From Streptomyces sp. WM6378 (GTDB lineage: Bacteria; Actinomycetota; Actinomycetes; Streptomycetales; Streptomycetaceae), in contig NZ_LGDD01000177.1 in the NCBI RefSeq assembly GCF_001279695.1, positions 1-64,000 of the forward strand: 64,000 nt of DNA. Direction: 5' to 3'. Made by a program: the position numbers and the translations under genes. Positions 30,481-39,798 of the stretch are shown one piece after another (position 1 is the first letter of the stretch; each line of letters opens with the position of its first letter). The notes below the pieces were generated by a model. That model was not told the origin of the DNA. It saw only the letters and a list, made by a program, of their open reading frames with translations, and ran no database searches.

Positions 30481-32807
30481 GCCTGCTCCGCGACCTCGCC
30501 CTCGGCGCCCGGTTCGCCCTGTCGGGAGGCCGCGAGGGCTGGACGCGCACGCTGCTCACCGCGGTCGGCGTCGGCCTCGGCGTCGCCCTGCTGCTCGGCA
30601 CCACCGCGCTGCCGGGCGCGCTGAACGCCCGCAACGCCCGCGACAACGCCCGCAACGACTACGGGGCCTCCGTCGACAGCGGCCCCGCGGCGGACACGCT
30701 GCTGATCGGGCGCGCGGAATCGCAGTACAAGGGCGCCGACGTACGCGGCCGGCTCATCCAGGCCGAGGGCGCCAAGGCGCCGCTGCCGCCGGGCGTCTCC
30801 GAGCTCCCGGCCCCCGGCACCATGGCCGCCTCGCCCGCCCTGCGCGACCTGCTCACCTCGCCCGAGGGCAAGCTGCTGCGCGAGCGCATCCCGTACCGGA
30901 TCAGCGCGACCATCGCCGACCAGGGCCTGATGGGCCCGCACGAACTCGCCTTCTACGCGGGCAGCGACACCCTCAAGCAGCGCAAGGACGCGGTGGGCGA
31001 CTCCAGCGAAGTGCTGCGCGTCAACGGGTTCGTCGACCGGCAGAAGGAAAGGATCGACCCGGTCCTCGCGCTGCTCATCGTGATCATCTTCGTGGTCCTT
31101 CTCATGCCGGTCGGCGTGTTCATCGCGGCCGCCGTACGCTTCGGCGGCGACCGGCGCGACCGGCGGCTCGCGGCGCTGCGCCTGGCGGGCGCCGACCGCC
31201 GGATGACCCGGTGGATCGCGGCCGGCGAGGCGCTGGCCGGAGCCGTGGTCGGCGTCGTGGTCGGCTCGCTGTTCTTCGTGATCGGCCGCCAGTACGTGGG
31301 CGAGGTGTCGATCGCGGGGCTGAACGTCTTCCCGTCCGACATCGACCCGAGCCCGCTGCTCGCGGTGGGCGTGGCGGTCGCGGTGCCCGCGTCCGCGGTC
31401 GCGGTGACCCTGTTCGCGATGCGCTCGGTGGTCGTCGAGCCCCTCGGCGTGGTGCGCACCTCGATGCCGCGCAGGCGGCGCATGTGGTGGCGGGTGCTTC
31501 CGCCGCTCGCCGGACTCGGCCTGCTCGTCCCGCTGATGGGCCGCGGCCGGGACAGCGGGACCTTCAACCAGGTCCAGGTGATCGGCGGCACCGTCCTGCT
31601 GCTCGTCGGCGTCACCGCGCTGCTTCCCTGGCTGGTGGAGGCGGTCGTACGCAGGCTCGGCGGCGGCTCGATCGGCTGGCAACTGGCCGTCCGCAGGCTC
31701 CAGTTGACGTCGGGCTCGGCCGCCCGGATGGTCAACGGCATCGCGGTCGCGGTGGCCGGCGCGATCGCTCTGCAGATGCTCTTCGGCGCCGTCGAGGGCG
31801 ACTACGTCAAGTCGAGCGGCGAGGACACCAGCCGCGCCCAGCTGATCGTCCCGGTCGACAACGCCGACCCCGGCCGGCAGGCCCGCGAGATCCAGACCCT
31901 GAAGAGCACCGAGGGCGTGACCCACACGGTGGTCCTCGGTTCACTGGACGGCGGCGACAAGCCCAAGGAACCGGAGCACTACATCCCGGTCACCGTCGGC
32001 ACCTGCGCGGACCTGAGCGAGGTCGCCACCCTGCCCAGCTGCAAGGACGGCGACACCTTCACCGCGACCGGCGGCGACTACGCCCACGAGGACACCGTGA
32101 AGCCGGGCAGCACGCTCTACCTGGACCCGACCAACGGCGGCTCCAGGACCAAGGGCGCGGAGGTCGCCTGGACGGCCCCGACGAGCATGCGGAACGCCCC
32201 GTCCCGACCCGACCCGCAGGGCATGCGCCGCGGCGGCCTCCTGGTCACCCCGGGCGCCCTCGCGCACACGGCGAAGGTCCCCATGCGCTCCACGGTGTTC
32301 GTCTCGACGGCTCCGGGTGACTCCCTCGCCAAGGAGCGGGTCCTGAACGCGGCCGCCGAAGCCGACCCGCTCACCCTGGCGCGCGCGCTGAACGACACCC
32401 AGACGTCGGGCCGGTTCGCCGGGGTCCGCAAGGGCCTCTACATCGGGGCCGCGGCGGTGCTGATGCTGATCGGCGCGAGCCTGCTCGTCTCGATGCTGGA
32501 GCAGCTGCGCGAGCGCAAGAAGCTGCTGTCCGCCCTGGTCGCGTTCGGCACCCGGCGCTCCACGCTGAGCTGGTCGGTCCTGTGGCAGACCGCGGTGCCG
32601 GTGGCGCTCGGTCTCGCGCTGGCGGCGGCGGTGGGCCTCGGCCTCGGCTCGGTCCTGCTGCGGATGGTGGGCCGCTCGGTGACCGTCGACTGGGTCCCGG
32701 CGGTGTCGATGGTCGGCATCGGCGCGGGCGTGGTCCTGCTCGTCACGGCGCTGTCCCTGCCGCCGCTGTGGCGGCTGATGCGCCCGGACGGCCTGCGCAC
32801 GGAGTAG
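30477..32807 (+). CDS. FtsX-type ABC transporter permease (2)
   Basis: A 776-residue paralogue of the first permease with the same layout: an N-terminal helix, a large outer domain with a NARNARDNARNDYGA stretch, a central helical core (VLALLIVIIFVVLLMPVGVFIAAAV), a second outer domain and a C-terminal helical bundle (WSVLWQTAVPVALGLALAAAVGLGLG). ATG overlaps the ATPase stop (ATGA). The two permeases probably form a heterodimer with the single ATPase. Confidence 0.9.
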   Translation: MSLLRDLALGARFALSGGREGWTRTLLTAVGVGLGVALLLGTTALPGALNARNARDNARNDYGASVDSGPAADTLLIGRAESQYKGADVRGRLIQAEGAKAPLPPGVSELPAPGTMAASPALRDLLTSPEGKLLRERIPYRISATIADQGLMGPHELAFYAGSDTLKQRKDAVGDSSEVLRVNGFVDRQKERIDPVLALLIVIIFVVLLMPVGVFIAAAVRFGGDRRDRRLAALRLAGADRRMTRWIAAGEALAGAVVGVVVGSLFFVIGRQYVGEVSIAGLNVFPSDIDPSPLLAVGVAVAVPASAVAVTLFAMRSVVVEPLGVVRTSMPRRRRMWWRVLPPLAGLGLLVPLMGRGRDSGTFNQVQVIGGTVLLLVGVTALLPWLVEAVVRRLGGGSIGWQLAVRRLQLTSGSAARMVNGIAVAVAGAIALQMLFGAVEGDYVKSSGEDTSRAQLIVPVDNADPGRQAREIQTLKSTEGVTHTVVLGSLDGGDKPKEPEHYIPVTVGTCADLSEVATLPSCKDGDTFTATGGDYAHEDTVKPGSTLYLDPTNGGSRTKGAEVAWTAPTSMRNAPSRPDPQGMRRGGLLVTPGALAHTAKVPMRSTVFVSTAPGDSLAKERVLNAAAEADPLTLARALNDTQTSGRFAGVRKGLYIGAAAVLMLIGASLLVSMLEQLRERKKLLSALVAFGTRRSTLSWSVLWQTAVPVALGLALAAAVGLGLGSVLLRMVGRSVTVDWVPAVSMVGIGAGVVLLVTALSLPPLWRLMRPDGLRTE

Positions 32808-32811
32808 CCCA

Positions 32812-32848
32812 CGCCTGAACTCCCCCTGGGTCAGGGGGAGTTCAGGCG
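32812..32848. terminator. Perfect 17-bp hairpin terminator
   Basis: CGCCTGAACTCCCCCTG (32812-32828) pairs perfectly with 32832-32848 around a GGT loop. It separates the convergent ABC operon and oxyR. Confidence 0.92.
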
Positions 32849-32855
32849 CATCACC

Positions 32856-33794
32856 TCACTTCGACACCCGCACCGGAAGATCGCGCAACGCCCCGCGCAG
32901 GGCAGCCGCGAACTCCTCGAACTCGCCCTGGCGAGCGGCACCCGTCCGCATCGCCAGGGCGATCGTGCGCGAGGGGGCCGGTTCCGCGAAGTACCCGGTG
33001 ACCAGGCGGTCGTTGCGCCCCGTCTCGATCTCCACGGCGGTACGCGGCAGAAGGGTCACCCCGAGCCCGCCCGCCACCAACTGCACCAGGGTGGAGAGAC
33101 CCGCCGCGGTCGTCGTGACCGGCGCCCCCTCGGTGCGCCCGGCCTCCCGGCAGATGTCGAGCGCCTGGTCGCGCAGACAGTGCCCCTCGTCGAGGAGCAG
33201 CAGGTGCAGTTCCCGCAGCGCCTCGCGGGGGATGCCGCTGCGGCCGCCGAGCCAGTGGTCCCGCGGGGTCACAAGCACGAAGTCCTCGTCGAACAAGGGG
33301 AGTTCACTGACCCCGGGCACCCCGAGCGGCACCGCGAGCAGCAGCAGGTCGAGCCGTCCGGCCCCGAGCCCTTCGAGCAGCGAGGAGGTCTGCTCCTCGT
33401 GGACCTGGAGGTCGAGCTCCGGGTAGCGCTCGTGGACGAGCCGCAGCACGGCGGGCAGCAGATAGGGCGCGACGGTCGGGATGACGCCGAGCCGGAGCAC
33501 CCCGGTGAACGGCGCCCGTACCGCCTCGGCCTCCTCCATCAGCTCGCCCACCGCGTCGAGCACCGCCTTGGCCCGCACCGCGAGCCGCTCCCCCGCCGGA
33601 GAGAGCAGCACCTTGCGGGTCGTACGCTCCAGGAGCTGCACGCCGAGCGCCTCCTCAAGCGCCGAGACCGCCCCGGACAGGGCGGGCTGGCTCATGCCGA
33701 TCGCGGCCGCGGCGTCGCGGAAGTGCAGATGCTCCGCGACCGCCGCGAACGCGCGCAGCTGCGCCAGGCTGGGCTGCTTGCCCCGATTGCTCAT
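32856..33794 (-). CDS. oxyR: Hydrogen peroxide-sensing LysR-type regulator
   Basis: 312 residues. The N-terminal LysR helix-turn-helix (QLRAFAAVAEHLHFRDAAAAIGMSQPALSGAVSALEEALG) is complete. The redox pair is conserved in DEGHCLRDQALDIC, with two cysteines nine positions apart, as in OxyR. Oxidation to a disulfide turns on antioxidant genes. It is divergent from ahpC, the classical target, with a 165-bp shared control region. Confidence 0.94.
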   Translation of the reverse strand: MSNRGKQPSLAQLRAFAAVAEHLHFRDAAAAIGMSQPALSGAVSALEEALGVQLLERTTRKVLLSPAGERLAVRAKAVLDAVGELMEEAEAVRAPFTGVLRLGVIPTVAPYLLPAVLRLVHERYPELDLQVHEEQTSSLLEGLGAGRLDLLLLAVPLGVPGVSELPLFDEDFVLVTPRDHWLGGRSGIPREALRELHLLLLDEGHCLRDQALDICREAGRTEGAPVTTTAAGLSTLVQLVAGGLGVTLLPRTAVEIETGRNDRLVTGYFAEPAPSRTIALAMRTGAARQGEFEEFAAALRGALRDLPVRVSK

Positions 33795-33959
33795 GCCCCT
33801 ATTACTTGCGGCCACTGATAGGCACCTCCGATCACGCTGACCCAGTCTAGCTATTTCACTGATCAATGCTCCCTGTGCCAGGATCGGTAATCCGTCCAAC
33901 CCCGCAGGAAGATTCCCGAATCCGCTCGATCCGGACTTCCTCGTTCGCAAGGAGAGCGC
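33795..33959. promoter_or_regulatory. Divergent oxyR/ahpC control region
   Basis: A shared intergenic region, AT-richer than its surroundings around 33850-33880 (CTAGCTATTTCACTGATCAAT). CTAT and ATAG half-sites occur (CTAT 33799-33802 and GATAG 33818-33822; CTAT near 33850), in line with the ATAG-N7-CTAT type of OxyR site known from other bacteria. The exact sites cannot be fixed by eye. AAGGAGA serves ahpC. Confidence 0.6.
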
Positions 33960-34514
33960 GTGCTCACTGTTGGTGACCAGTTCCCCACGTACGACCTGAC
34001 TGCCTGTGTGTCGCTGGAGAGCGGCAAGGAGTTCCAGCAGATCGACCACAAGACCTACGAGGGCAAGTGGCGTGTGGTCTTCGCGTGGCCCAAGGACTTC
34101 ACCTTCGTCTGCCCGACCGAGATCGCCGCGTTCGGCAAGCTGAACGACGAGTTCGCCGACCGTGACGCCCAGGTCCTCGGCTTCTCCGGTGACTCCGAGT
34201 TCGTGCACCACGCCTGGCGCAAGGACCACCCGGACCTGACCGACCTGCCGTTCCCGATGCTGGCCGACTCGAAGCACGAGCTCATGCGTGACCTCGGCAT
34301 CGAGGGCGAGGACGGCTTCGCGCAGCGCGCCGTCTTCATCGTCGACCCGAACAATGAGATCCAGTTCACGATGGTGACCGCCGGTTCCGTGGGCCGTAAC
34401 CCCAAGGAGGTCCTGCGGGTCCTCGACGCCCTGCAGACCGACGAGCTGTGCCCGTGCAACTGGACCAAGGGCGAGAACACCCTGGACCCGGTCGCGCTGC
34501 TGGCCGGTGAGTAA
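33960..34514 (+). CDS. ahpC: Alkyl hydroperoxide reductase, peroxiredoxin subunit
   Basis: A 184-residue 2-Cys peroxiredoxin. The peroxidatic Cys is in FTFVCPTEI (near residue 46) and the resolving Cys in LCPCNW near the C-terminus. It reduces H2O2, organic peroxides and peroxynitrite. It starts at GTG 33960 behind AAGGAGA. AhpD, three bases downstream, is its likely reductant partner, as in mycobacteria. Expression is expected under OxyR. Confidence 0.96.
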   Translation: MLTVGDQFPTYDLTACVSLESGKEFQQIDHKTYEGKWRVVFAWPKDFTFVCPTEIAAFGKLNDEFADRDAQVLGFSGDSEFVHHAWRKDHPDLTDLPFPMLADSKHELMRDLGIEGEDGFAQRAVFIVDPNNEIQFTMVTAGSVGRNPKEVLRVLDALQTDELCPCNWTKGENTLDPVALLAGE

Positions 34515-34517
34515 CCC

Positions 34518-35051
34518 ATGTCCCTGGACGCGCTGAAGTCCGCCGTACCGGACTACGCCAAGGACCTGAAGCTGAACCTCGGTTCGGTCATCGGCAACTC
34601 CGACCTTCCCGCCCAGCAGCTGTGGGGCACGGTGCTCGCCACCGCCATAGCCTCGCGCAGCCCGATCGTGCTGCGTGAGCTGGAGCCGGAGGCGAAGGCC
34701 AACCTGTCGCCCGAGGCGTACACGGCCGCCAAGTCGGCCGCGGCCGTCATGGCGATGAACAACGTCTTCTACCGCACCCGCCACCTGCTCTCCGACCCGG
34801 AGTACGGCACGCTGCGGGCCGGTCTGCGGATGAACGTCATCGGCAACCCGGGCGTGGAGAAGGTCGACTTCGAGCTGTGGTCGCTCGCCGTCTCCGCGGT
34901 GAACGGCTGCGGCCAGTGCCTCGACTCGCACGAGCAGGTGCTGCGCAAGGCCGGTGTCGACCGCGAGACGATCCAGGAGGCCTTCAAGATCGCCGCGGTG
35001 ATCACGGCCGTGGGCGTCACGCTGGACTCCGAGGCCGCGCTGGCCCAGTAG
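34518..35051 (+). CDS. ahpD: Alkyl hydroperoxidase AhpD
   Basis: A 177-residue helical peroxidase and AhpC reductase of the carboxymuconolactone decarboxylase fold. The active-site motif is [12 protein letters not shown], containing CxxC and the proton-relay His. It starts three bases after the ahpC stop, so the two are co-translated. A strong terminator follows. Confidence 0.96.
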   Translation: MSLDALKSAVPDYAKDLKLNLGSVIGNSDLPAQQLWGTVLATAIASRSPIVLRELEPEAKANLSPEAYTAAKSAAAVMAMNNVFYRTRHLLSDPEYGTLRAGLRMNVIGNPGVEKVDFELWSLAVSAVNGCGQCLDSHEQVLRKAGVDRETIQEAFKIAAVITAVGVTLDSEAALAQ

Positions 35052-35067
35052 TCCGCGCACGTACGTA

Positions 35068-35104
35068 GAAGGGCCCCGCCGGTGTCGTACCGGCGGGGCC
35101 CTTC
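35068..35104. terminator. Perfect hairpin after ahpCD
   Basis: GAAGGGCCCCGCCGGT pairs perfectly with its complement around GTCGT. It is shared with the convergent AI-2E transporter gene. Confidence 0.92.
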
Positions 35105-35124
35105 CGCATGCGTACGGGACCGGG

Positions 35125-36534
35125 CTACTCGCGGTCGGCGGCAGGCACGGCGGGCACGGGCTCCGCGGTCTGGGCCTCCTCGACCGCGACGGCGCTGCGC
35201 AGCGCGTTCTCGCGGGCGTACGCCCGCAGATATCCGACCACCGTGTTGGTGACCGCGACCAGCGGGACGGCGACGACGGCGCCGCCGATGCCGGCGACCA
35301 TGCCGCCGGCGGCCACCGAGAGCACCACCGCGAGCGGGTGCACCCGCACCGCGCGGCCCAGGATGAACGGCTGCAGGACGTGCCCCTCGATCTGCTGCAC
35401 CGCGAGGACCACGACGAGGACCATCAGGGCGTTGAACACCCCGTCGGTGACGAGCGCGACCACGACCGCGAGCGCGCCCGAGATGACCGCGCCGACCAGT
35501 GGGATGAAGGCGAACAGGAAGATGAACACGGCGAGCGGCACCGCCATGGGCACGCCGAGGAAGTAGATGCCGACGCCGATGCAGATCGCGTCGATCAGAG
35601 CCACTATCACCGTGCCGCGCACGTACGCGGTGAGCGTGCGCCAGGCCTGCGGGCCCGCCCCCGCGACGCCCGGACGGGCCGCGGCCGGTACGAGTTTGAG
35701 GACCCACTGCCAGATCTTCGGGCCGTCGTACAGCAGGAACAGCGTCGAGAACATCGCGAGCAGAATGCCGGTGAGTACCTCGACGAGGACGGTCACGCCC
35801 TGGAGCCCGGCCGAGGTGATCTCGTTGGTGTTGGCCCCGATGGTGTCGCTGAGGTTCTTGGCGATCTGGTTGATCTGGTCCTCGGTGACGTGGAACGGGC
35901 TGTTCAGCGCCCAGCGCTTGAGCTCCTCGATGCCGTCGCGCACCTTGTTGGACAGGTCGTCGAGGTTGTCCATGACCTGCCACACCACGAACCAGCCGAC
36001 GAGCCCCATGATCACGAACCCGGAGATCGCGGTGACCGCGGTCGCGACCCCGCGCGGCAGCCCCATCCTCTTGAGCCGGGCCACGGTGGGCTGGAGCAGC
36101 GCGGTGATCAGGAGGGCCGCGACGAACGCGAGCACCACGAGCGCGATCGCGCTGATGACCTGCGTCAGTACGTAGAGGGTCCCGGCCAGGACGAGCAGCC
36201 GCCAGCCGACCTCGGCGGCGACCCGCATGCTCCACGGCACGGCGAGCACCGGATCGGGCCGGGCGGCGACGGCGGGCGCGTACGAGGGCGGCGGCGGTAC
36301 GTGTTCGGGGGCGTGGTCGCCCGAAGGCGCCACCGGTTCCGGCGACTTCGCCTCGGCCGCCGCCGGCCCGGGCCGTGCGGGGGGCTCGGCCACGGGAGGG
36401 GCCAGCGCGGGACCGACGACCACCGGACCGGTCTCGGGCTCGGCCTCCGCCTCGGCCCGGCGCTCGTCCAGGCGCTCTCCCATCCGGGTCAGTCCGGCAC
36501 CTAGCCGTCCGAGCAAACCGGGCACTCTCGACAT
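35125..36534 (-). CDS. AI-2E family (YdiK/PerM-type) membrane transporter
   Basis: 469 residues. The first ~120 residues are cytosolic, charged then Pro/Ala-rich; roughly eight membrane segments follow. The family signature lies in the second half: VRGTVIVALIDAICIGVGIYFLGVPMAVPLAVFIFLFAFIPLVGAVISG and QQIEGHVLQPFILGRAVRVHPLAVVLSVAAGG. Some family members export autoinducer-2 or act as antiporters; the substrate here is unknown. Start ATG 36534 (MSRVPGLLG) is preferred to longer in-frame options. Confidence 0.88.
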   Translation of the reverse strand: MSRVPGLLGRLGAGLTRMGERLDERRAEAEAEPETGPVVVGPALAPPVAEPPARPGPAAAEAKSPEPVAPSGDHAPEHVPPPPSYAPAVAARPDPVLAVPWSMRVAAEVGWRLLVLAGTLYVLTQVISAIALVVLAFVAALLITALLQPTVARLKRMGLPRGVATAVTAISGFVIMGLVGWFVVWQVMDNLDDLSNKVRDGIEELKRWALNSPFHVTEDQINQIAKNLSDTIGANTNEITSAGLQGVTVLVEVLTGILLAMFSTLFLLYDGPKIWQWVLKLVPAAARPGVAGAGPQAWRTLTAYVRGTVIVALIDAICIGVGIYFLGVPMAVPLAVFIFLFAFIPLVGAVISGALAVVVALVTDGVFNALMVLVVVLAVQQIEGHVLQPFILGRAVRVHPLAVVLSVAAGGMVAGIGGAVVAVPLVAVTNTVVGYLRAYARENALRSAVAVEEAQTAEPVPAVPAADRE

Positions 36535-36617
36535 GATCCCGCCGTTTCCCTTTTCCCCGCCGCTGAGTCTCCCCACCGCTTCCCCCGCCCCGTCCGGACC
36601 TGACCGTACACGGGCGA

Positions 36618-36646
36618 AGCCCCGCACCGAAGGACGGTGCGGGGCT
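36618..36646 (-). terminator. Hairpin after the secreted transglycosylase gene
   Basis: AGCCCCGCACCG pairs with CGGTGCGGGGCT around AAGGA. It lies just beyond the 3' end of the leftward transglycosylase gene. Confidence 0.85.
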
Positions 36647-36703
36647 CCGAAAGGTTGAGCGGCTCCGGCCGGTTTTCTTACCCGGCCGAGGGCCGACCTC
36701 TGC

Positions 36704-37405
36704 CTAGTACCAGCTGTGGGCCTGCCAGAACGACCAGGCGCCGCAGGGGCTGCCGTAGCGGTCGTTCATGTAGCCGAGGCCCCACTTTATCTGCGTGGCC
36801 GGGTTGGTCTGCCAGTCGTCACCGGCGGAGGCCATCTTGTTGCCGGGCAGCGCCTGGACGAGGCCGTAGGCACCGGAACCGCTGTTGGTGGCCTGGAAGT
36901 TCCAGCTCGACTCGTTGTTCACGATGTGGCTGAAGCACTGGAACTGGCCCGCGGGGACGATCTGACGGGCTATCGCCTGTACTTCGTCTATCGAGTACGA
37001 GCTCTTGACCGCGAAGTCCGTCCGGGCGGCCGAGCGGCTGGCTGCCTGGGTCTCCAGGTCGCGGGCCTTGGCGTCCTTGTCGGCCTTGTCCTTGTCGGCC
37101 GCGTCCTTCTTGGCCTTGGCGTCCTCGGCGGCCTGCACGCGCGCGGCTTCCTCGGCGGACTTCTTCGCCGTGGCACTGGCCTGCGCGGACTGGGCGTCCG
37201 CCTGCTGCGTCAGGGACGCGGTCTGCACCTGGGCCTGCTGGCCGGCGGGGATGTCCGCGAGAAGCGTCGTATCGGCTGCGGTGGCCTCGAAGTTGTCGTT
37301 CGAAGCGGCAGCGGGGCTTCCTGCGGCAACGCCGACCACGGCGCCAACGGTGGTGACCGCAGTGGCAGACGCCACCGCGAATCCCCGGACCGAGATCCGG
37401 CTCAC
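36704..37405 (-). CDS. Secreted transglycosylase-like cell-wall hydrolase
   Basis: 233 residues. A signal peptide (about 1-34, AAAS cleavage) precedes a long Ala/Lys/Asp-rich, coiled-coil-like segment (about 70-135). The C-terminal domain is lysozyme/transglycosylase-like: FSHIVNNESSWNFQATNSGSGAYGLVQALPGNKMASAG, TQIKWGLGYMNDRYGSPCGAWSFWQAHSWY, with the catalytic Glu in NNESSW. It is related to the secreted wall-lytic and aggregation-promoting proteins of streptomycetes. Start GTG 37405 has AAGGAAA upstream. It probably trims peptidoglycan during growth or germination. Confidence 0.88.
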   Translation of the reverse strand: MSRISVRGFAVASATAVTTVGAVVGVAAGSPAAASNDNFEATAADTTLLADIPAGQQAQVQTASLTQQADAQSAQASATAKKSAEEAARVQAAEDAKAKKDAADKDKADKDAKARDLETQAASRSAARTDFAVKSSYSIDEVQAIARQIVPAGQFQCFSHIVNNESSWNFQATNSGSGAYGLVQALPGNKMASAGDDWQTNPATQIKWGLGYMNDRYGSPCGAWSFWQAHSWY

Positions 37406-37700
37406 ACGGTTTCCTTCCAGCAGCGTCCGCACGGGTGACCTCGCGGACGCAATCGTGCCCCTGGCTCTCTCCTCCCAACTACTGGGCCACGGGAGGAACT
37501 GACCCGATGGGCAACTCCCTTGCGGGAAGTGCCGCGTGATGCGCGGGCGGCATACGGCTCAGCTATTGAGTTGCGTGGGTACCGGGGTACCCGGGATACA
37601 GGGGTGCCGTATGCGGGGCCTGACGGATGCAAGACTCTGCCGGAAGCCGATGCCGCGAGGCAATTCTCCGTTGCGTGTGAAACCTCACACCTCGTTCGCC
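37406..37700 (-). promoter_or_regulatory. Long structured 5' leader, possible c-di-AMP (ydaO) riboswitch
   Basis: The wall-hydrolase gene has a long gene-free leader. On the minus strand GCATACGGC (37606-37614) pairs perfectly with GCCGTATGC (37550-37558). Further 3' lies CGGGTCAGTTCCTCCCGTGG (near 37482-37505), which resembles the conserved CAGCUCACC-CGUAGGC end of actinobacterial ydaO aptamers, elements that control secreted wall hydrolases in Streptomyces. The usual GGGGAACC block is not clear, so the aptamer would be degenerate or absent. Confidence 0.35.
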
Positions 37701-37790
37701 CCAGTAGTTTTTATCAATCCCGCCCACAAGAAGGCGCCGCCCGGCTAAGCTGCTGCGCTCGCCGGACGGCGCCAACTGGTGCGTACTGCC

Positions 37791-39110
37791 TCAGATAGAG
37801 ACGTCCTCCAGCATTTCGGTCACCAGGGCGGCGATCTGCGAACGCTCGGACCGGGTGAGGGTGACATGCGCGAACAGCGGGTGCCCCTTGAGCTTCTCGA
37901 CGACCGCCACGACACCGTCGTACCGGCCGACCCTCAAGTTGTCGCGCTGGGCCACGTCATGAGTGAGCACCACCCTCGAATTGGCCCCGATGCGGGACAG
38001 AACGGTCAGCAGGACGTTCCGTTCCAGGGACTGCGCCTCGTCCACGATCACGAAGGCGTCGTGCAGCGAGCGCCCGCGGATGTGGGTGAGCGGCAGGACT
38101 TCGAGCATCCCGCGCGAGGTGACCTCCTCGATGACCTCACGGCTCGTCACCGCGGACAGCGTGTCGAAGACGGCCTGGGCCCAGGGGCCCATCTTCTCGG
38201 CCTCGGACCCCGGCAGATAACCGAGCTCCTGCCCGCCGACCGCGTACAGCGGCCGGAAGACCATCACCTTCTTGTGCTGCCTGCGCTCCAGGACGGCTTC
38301 GAGGCCGGCGCAGAGCGCGAGCGCCGACTTGCCCGTACCGGCCCGGCCTCCCATCGAGATGATCCCGACCTCGGGGTCGAGCAGCAGGTCGAGCGCGATC
38401 CGCTGCTCGGCGCTGCGGCCGTGGATGCCGAACGCCTCTCTGTCGCCCCGGACCAGCTTGACGTTCCCGTCCGGCAGGACCCGCCCGAGCGCCTTGCCGC
38501 GCTCGGAGAGCAGCACGAGCCCGGTGTGGACGGGAAGCGCGGCGGCCTCCGGGACGTAGAGCGTCTCCTCCTCGAAGAGCAGGTCCACCTGCTCGCCGCT
38601 CAGCGGCAGTTCGGCCATTCCGGTCCAGCCGGAGTCGGTGATGGCCAGCTCGGCGCGGTACTCCTCGGCGAGCAGGCCGACCGACGACGCCTTGATCCGC
38701 AGCGGCAGGTCCTTCGACACGACGGTGACGTCGTATCCCTCCGCCTGGAGATTGCGGGCGACGGCGAGGATCCGGGAGTCGTTGTCCCCCAACCTGTAGC
38801 CGGCGGGCAGTACGCCGGGATCGGAATGGTTCAGCTCGACACGGAGGGTGCCGCCGAGCTCCCCCAACGGGATGGGGGCGTCGAGACGTCCGTACCGGAC
38901 CCGGAAGTCGTCGAGCAGGCGCAGCGCCTGCCGGGCGAAGTAACCGAGCTCGGGATGGTGCCTCTTGGCCTCCAGCTCCGTGACCACGACGATGGGGAGC
39001 ACCACTTCGTGCTCCTCGAACCGGGTCATCGCGTTGGGGTCGGCCAGCAGGACGCTGGTGTCGAGGACATAGGTGCGCCGGTCGGGCATGCGGCGCTTTG
39101 TGCTGGTCAC
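37791..39110 (-). CDS. PhoH2: PIN-domain RNase fused to PhoH ATPase
   Basis: About 440 residues. The N-terminal PIN domain has the acidic pattern [34 protein letters not shown] and [12 protein letters not shown]. The C-terminal PhoH ATPase has Walker [14 protein letters not shown] and Walker [13 protein letters not shown], with [11 protein letters not shown] between them. Family knowledge: PhoH2 proteins are sequence-specific RNA helicase-RNases, in some actinobacteria paired with a PhoAT antitoxin; no such small partner is evident here. Start GTG 39110 gives the [12 protein letters not shown] beginning; ATG 39089 is the alternative. Confidence 0.92.
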   Translation of the reverse strand: MTSTKRRMPDRRTYVLDTSVLLADPNAMTRFEEHEVVLPIVVVTELEAKRHHPELGYFARQALRLLDDFRVRYGRLDAPIPLGELGGTLRVELNHSDPGVLPAGYRLGDNDSRILAVARNLQAEGYDVTVVSKDLPLRIKASSVGLLAEEYRAELAITDSGWTGMAELPLSGEQVDLLFEEETLYVPEAAALPVHTGLVLLSERGKALGRVLPDGNVKLVRGDREAFGIHGRSAEQRIALDLLLDPEVGIISMGGRAGTGKSALALCAGLEAVLERRQHKKVMVFRPLYAVGGQELGYLPGSEAEKMGPWAQAVFDTLSAVTSREVIEEVTSRGMLEVLPLTHIRGRSLHDAFVIVDEAQSLERNVLLTVLSRIGANSRVVLTHDVAQRDNLRVGRYDGVVAVVEKLKGHPLFAHVTLTRSERSQIAALVTEMLEDVSI

Positions 39111-39388
39111 CACGGAAGGACGTACCCCCTCGTAAGAGGCGCATGAGAACGGGGTGCGACGGCGTCGCGGAAACTGGGACCGGGCTTCGACCGCGCTGCG
39201 CGGGCCGAGCTCCGGCCCTCCACGTCGCCCGCGCGCGGTGCGCGGTCGTCCTGGTGCAATGGGCCTCCCGGGCGAGCGGCGCTGATGCCGCTCACTGAGA
39301 TACGGCGTCCGTGGACCGGACGTCGACCTGGTGGGGTTATGCCCTCGAACACGCGAAGCCATGCCCCGTCATATGCCCAGAGTTCCCA

Positions 39389-39780
39389 CTGGGGCTCCGC
39401 CCCAGACCCCAATGGCCCCACCCCGCCCCTTCCCTAGACCCTCCGGGGGTGGTTGGGCTGAGCTGCTCGTCCTGGGGCTCCGCCCCAGACCCCGTATCGC
39501 GCCTTAAGGGCGCTCGTCCTCAAACGCCGGACGGGTTGGGAGTGCCCAGTACTGGCCAGCACCAGTACTGCCAGGGGCGCGGGGAACTGCGCGACCAGCC
39601 ACCGACAGCCCGCAGCGGACCAACGACACGTTCAGCCCGTCATGGAGGTCCCCCCCCCGGCCCTTAAGGCCTTGGGGGAGATTGAGGACGCTCGCCGCAG
39701 GCGTAGGAGACGGGCAGCAAAAAGCCGGACGGGAGCAGAGCCGAGCCCGTCCGGCGATTGAGGACAAAAAGAGGGGGGGT
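39389..39780. repeat. Palindromic intergenic mosaic element, copy 2
   Basis: This gene-free region repeats the blocks of 11.8-11.96 kb. GGGGCTCCGCCCCAGACCCC appears twice (39391-39410, 39474-39493). The stem CAGTACTGG/CCAGTACTG (39547-39570) is followed immediately by CCAGGGGCGCGGGGAACTGC, as in copy 1. CCTCAAACGCCGGACGGG (from about 39518) recurs inverted as CCGTCCGGCGATTGAGG near 39752. The right part (39640-39690) matches the left part of copy 1 in reverse. Confidence 0.75.
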
Positions 39781-39798
39781 AAAAGCGGGGCCCCGCCC

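Noticed and set aside
39389..39780. Insertion sequence remnant between phoH2 and uppS
   Set aside because: It contains palindromic blocks but no transposase fragment; the same blocks occur elsewhere as intergenic repeats.
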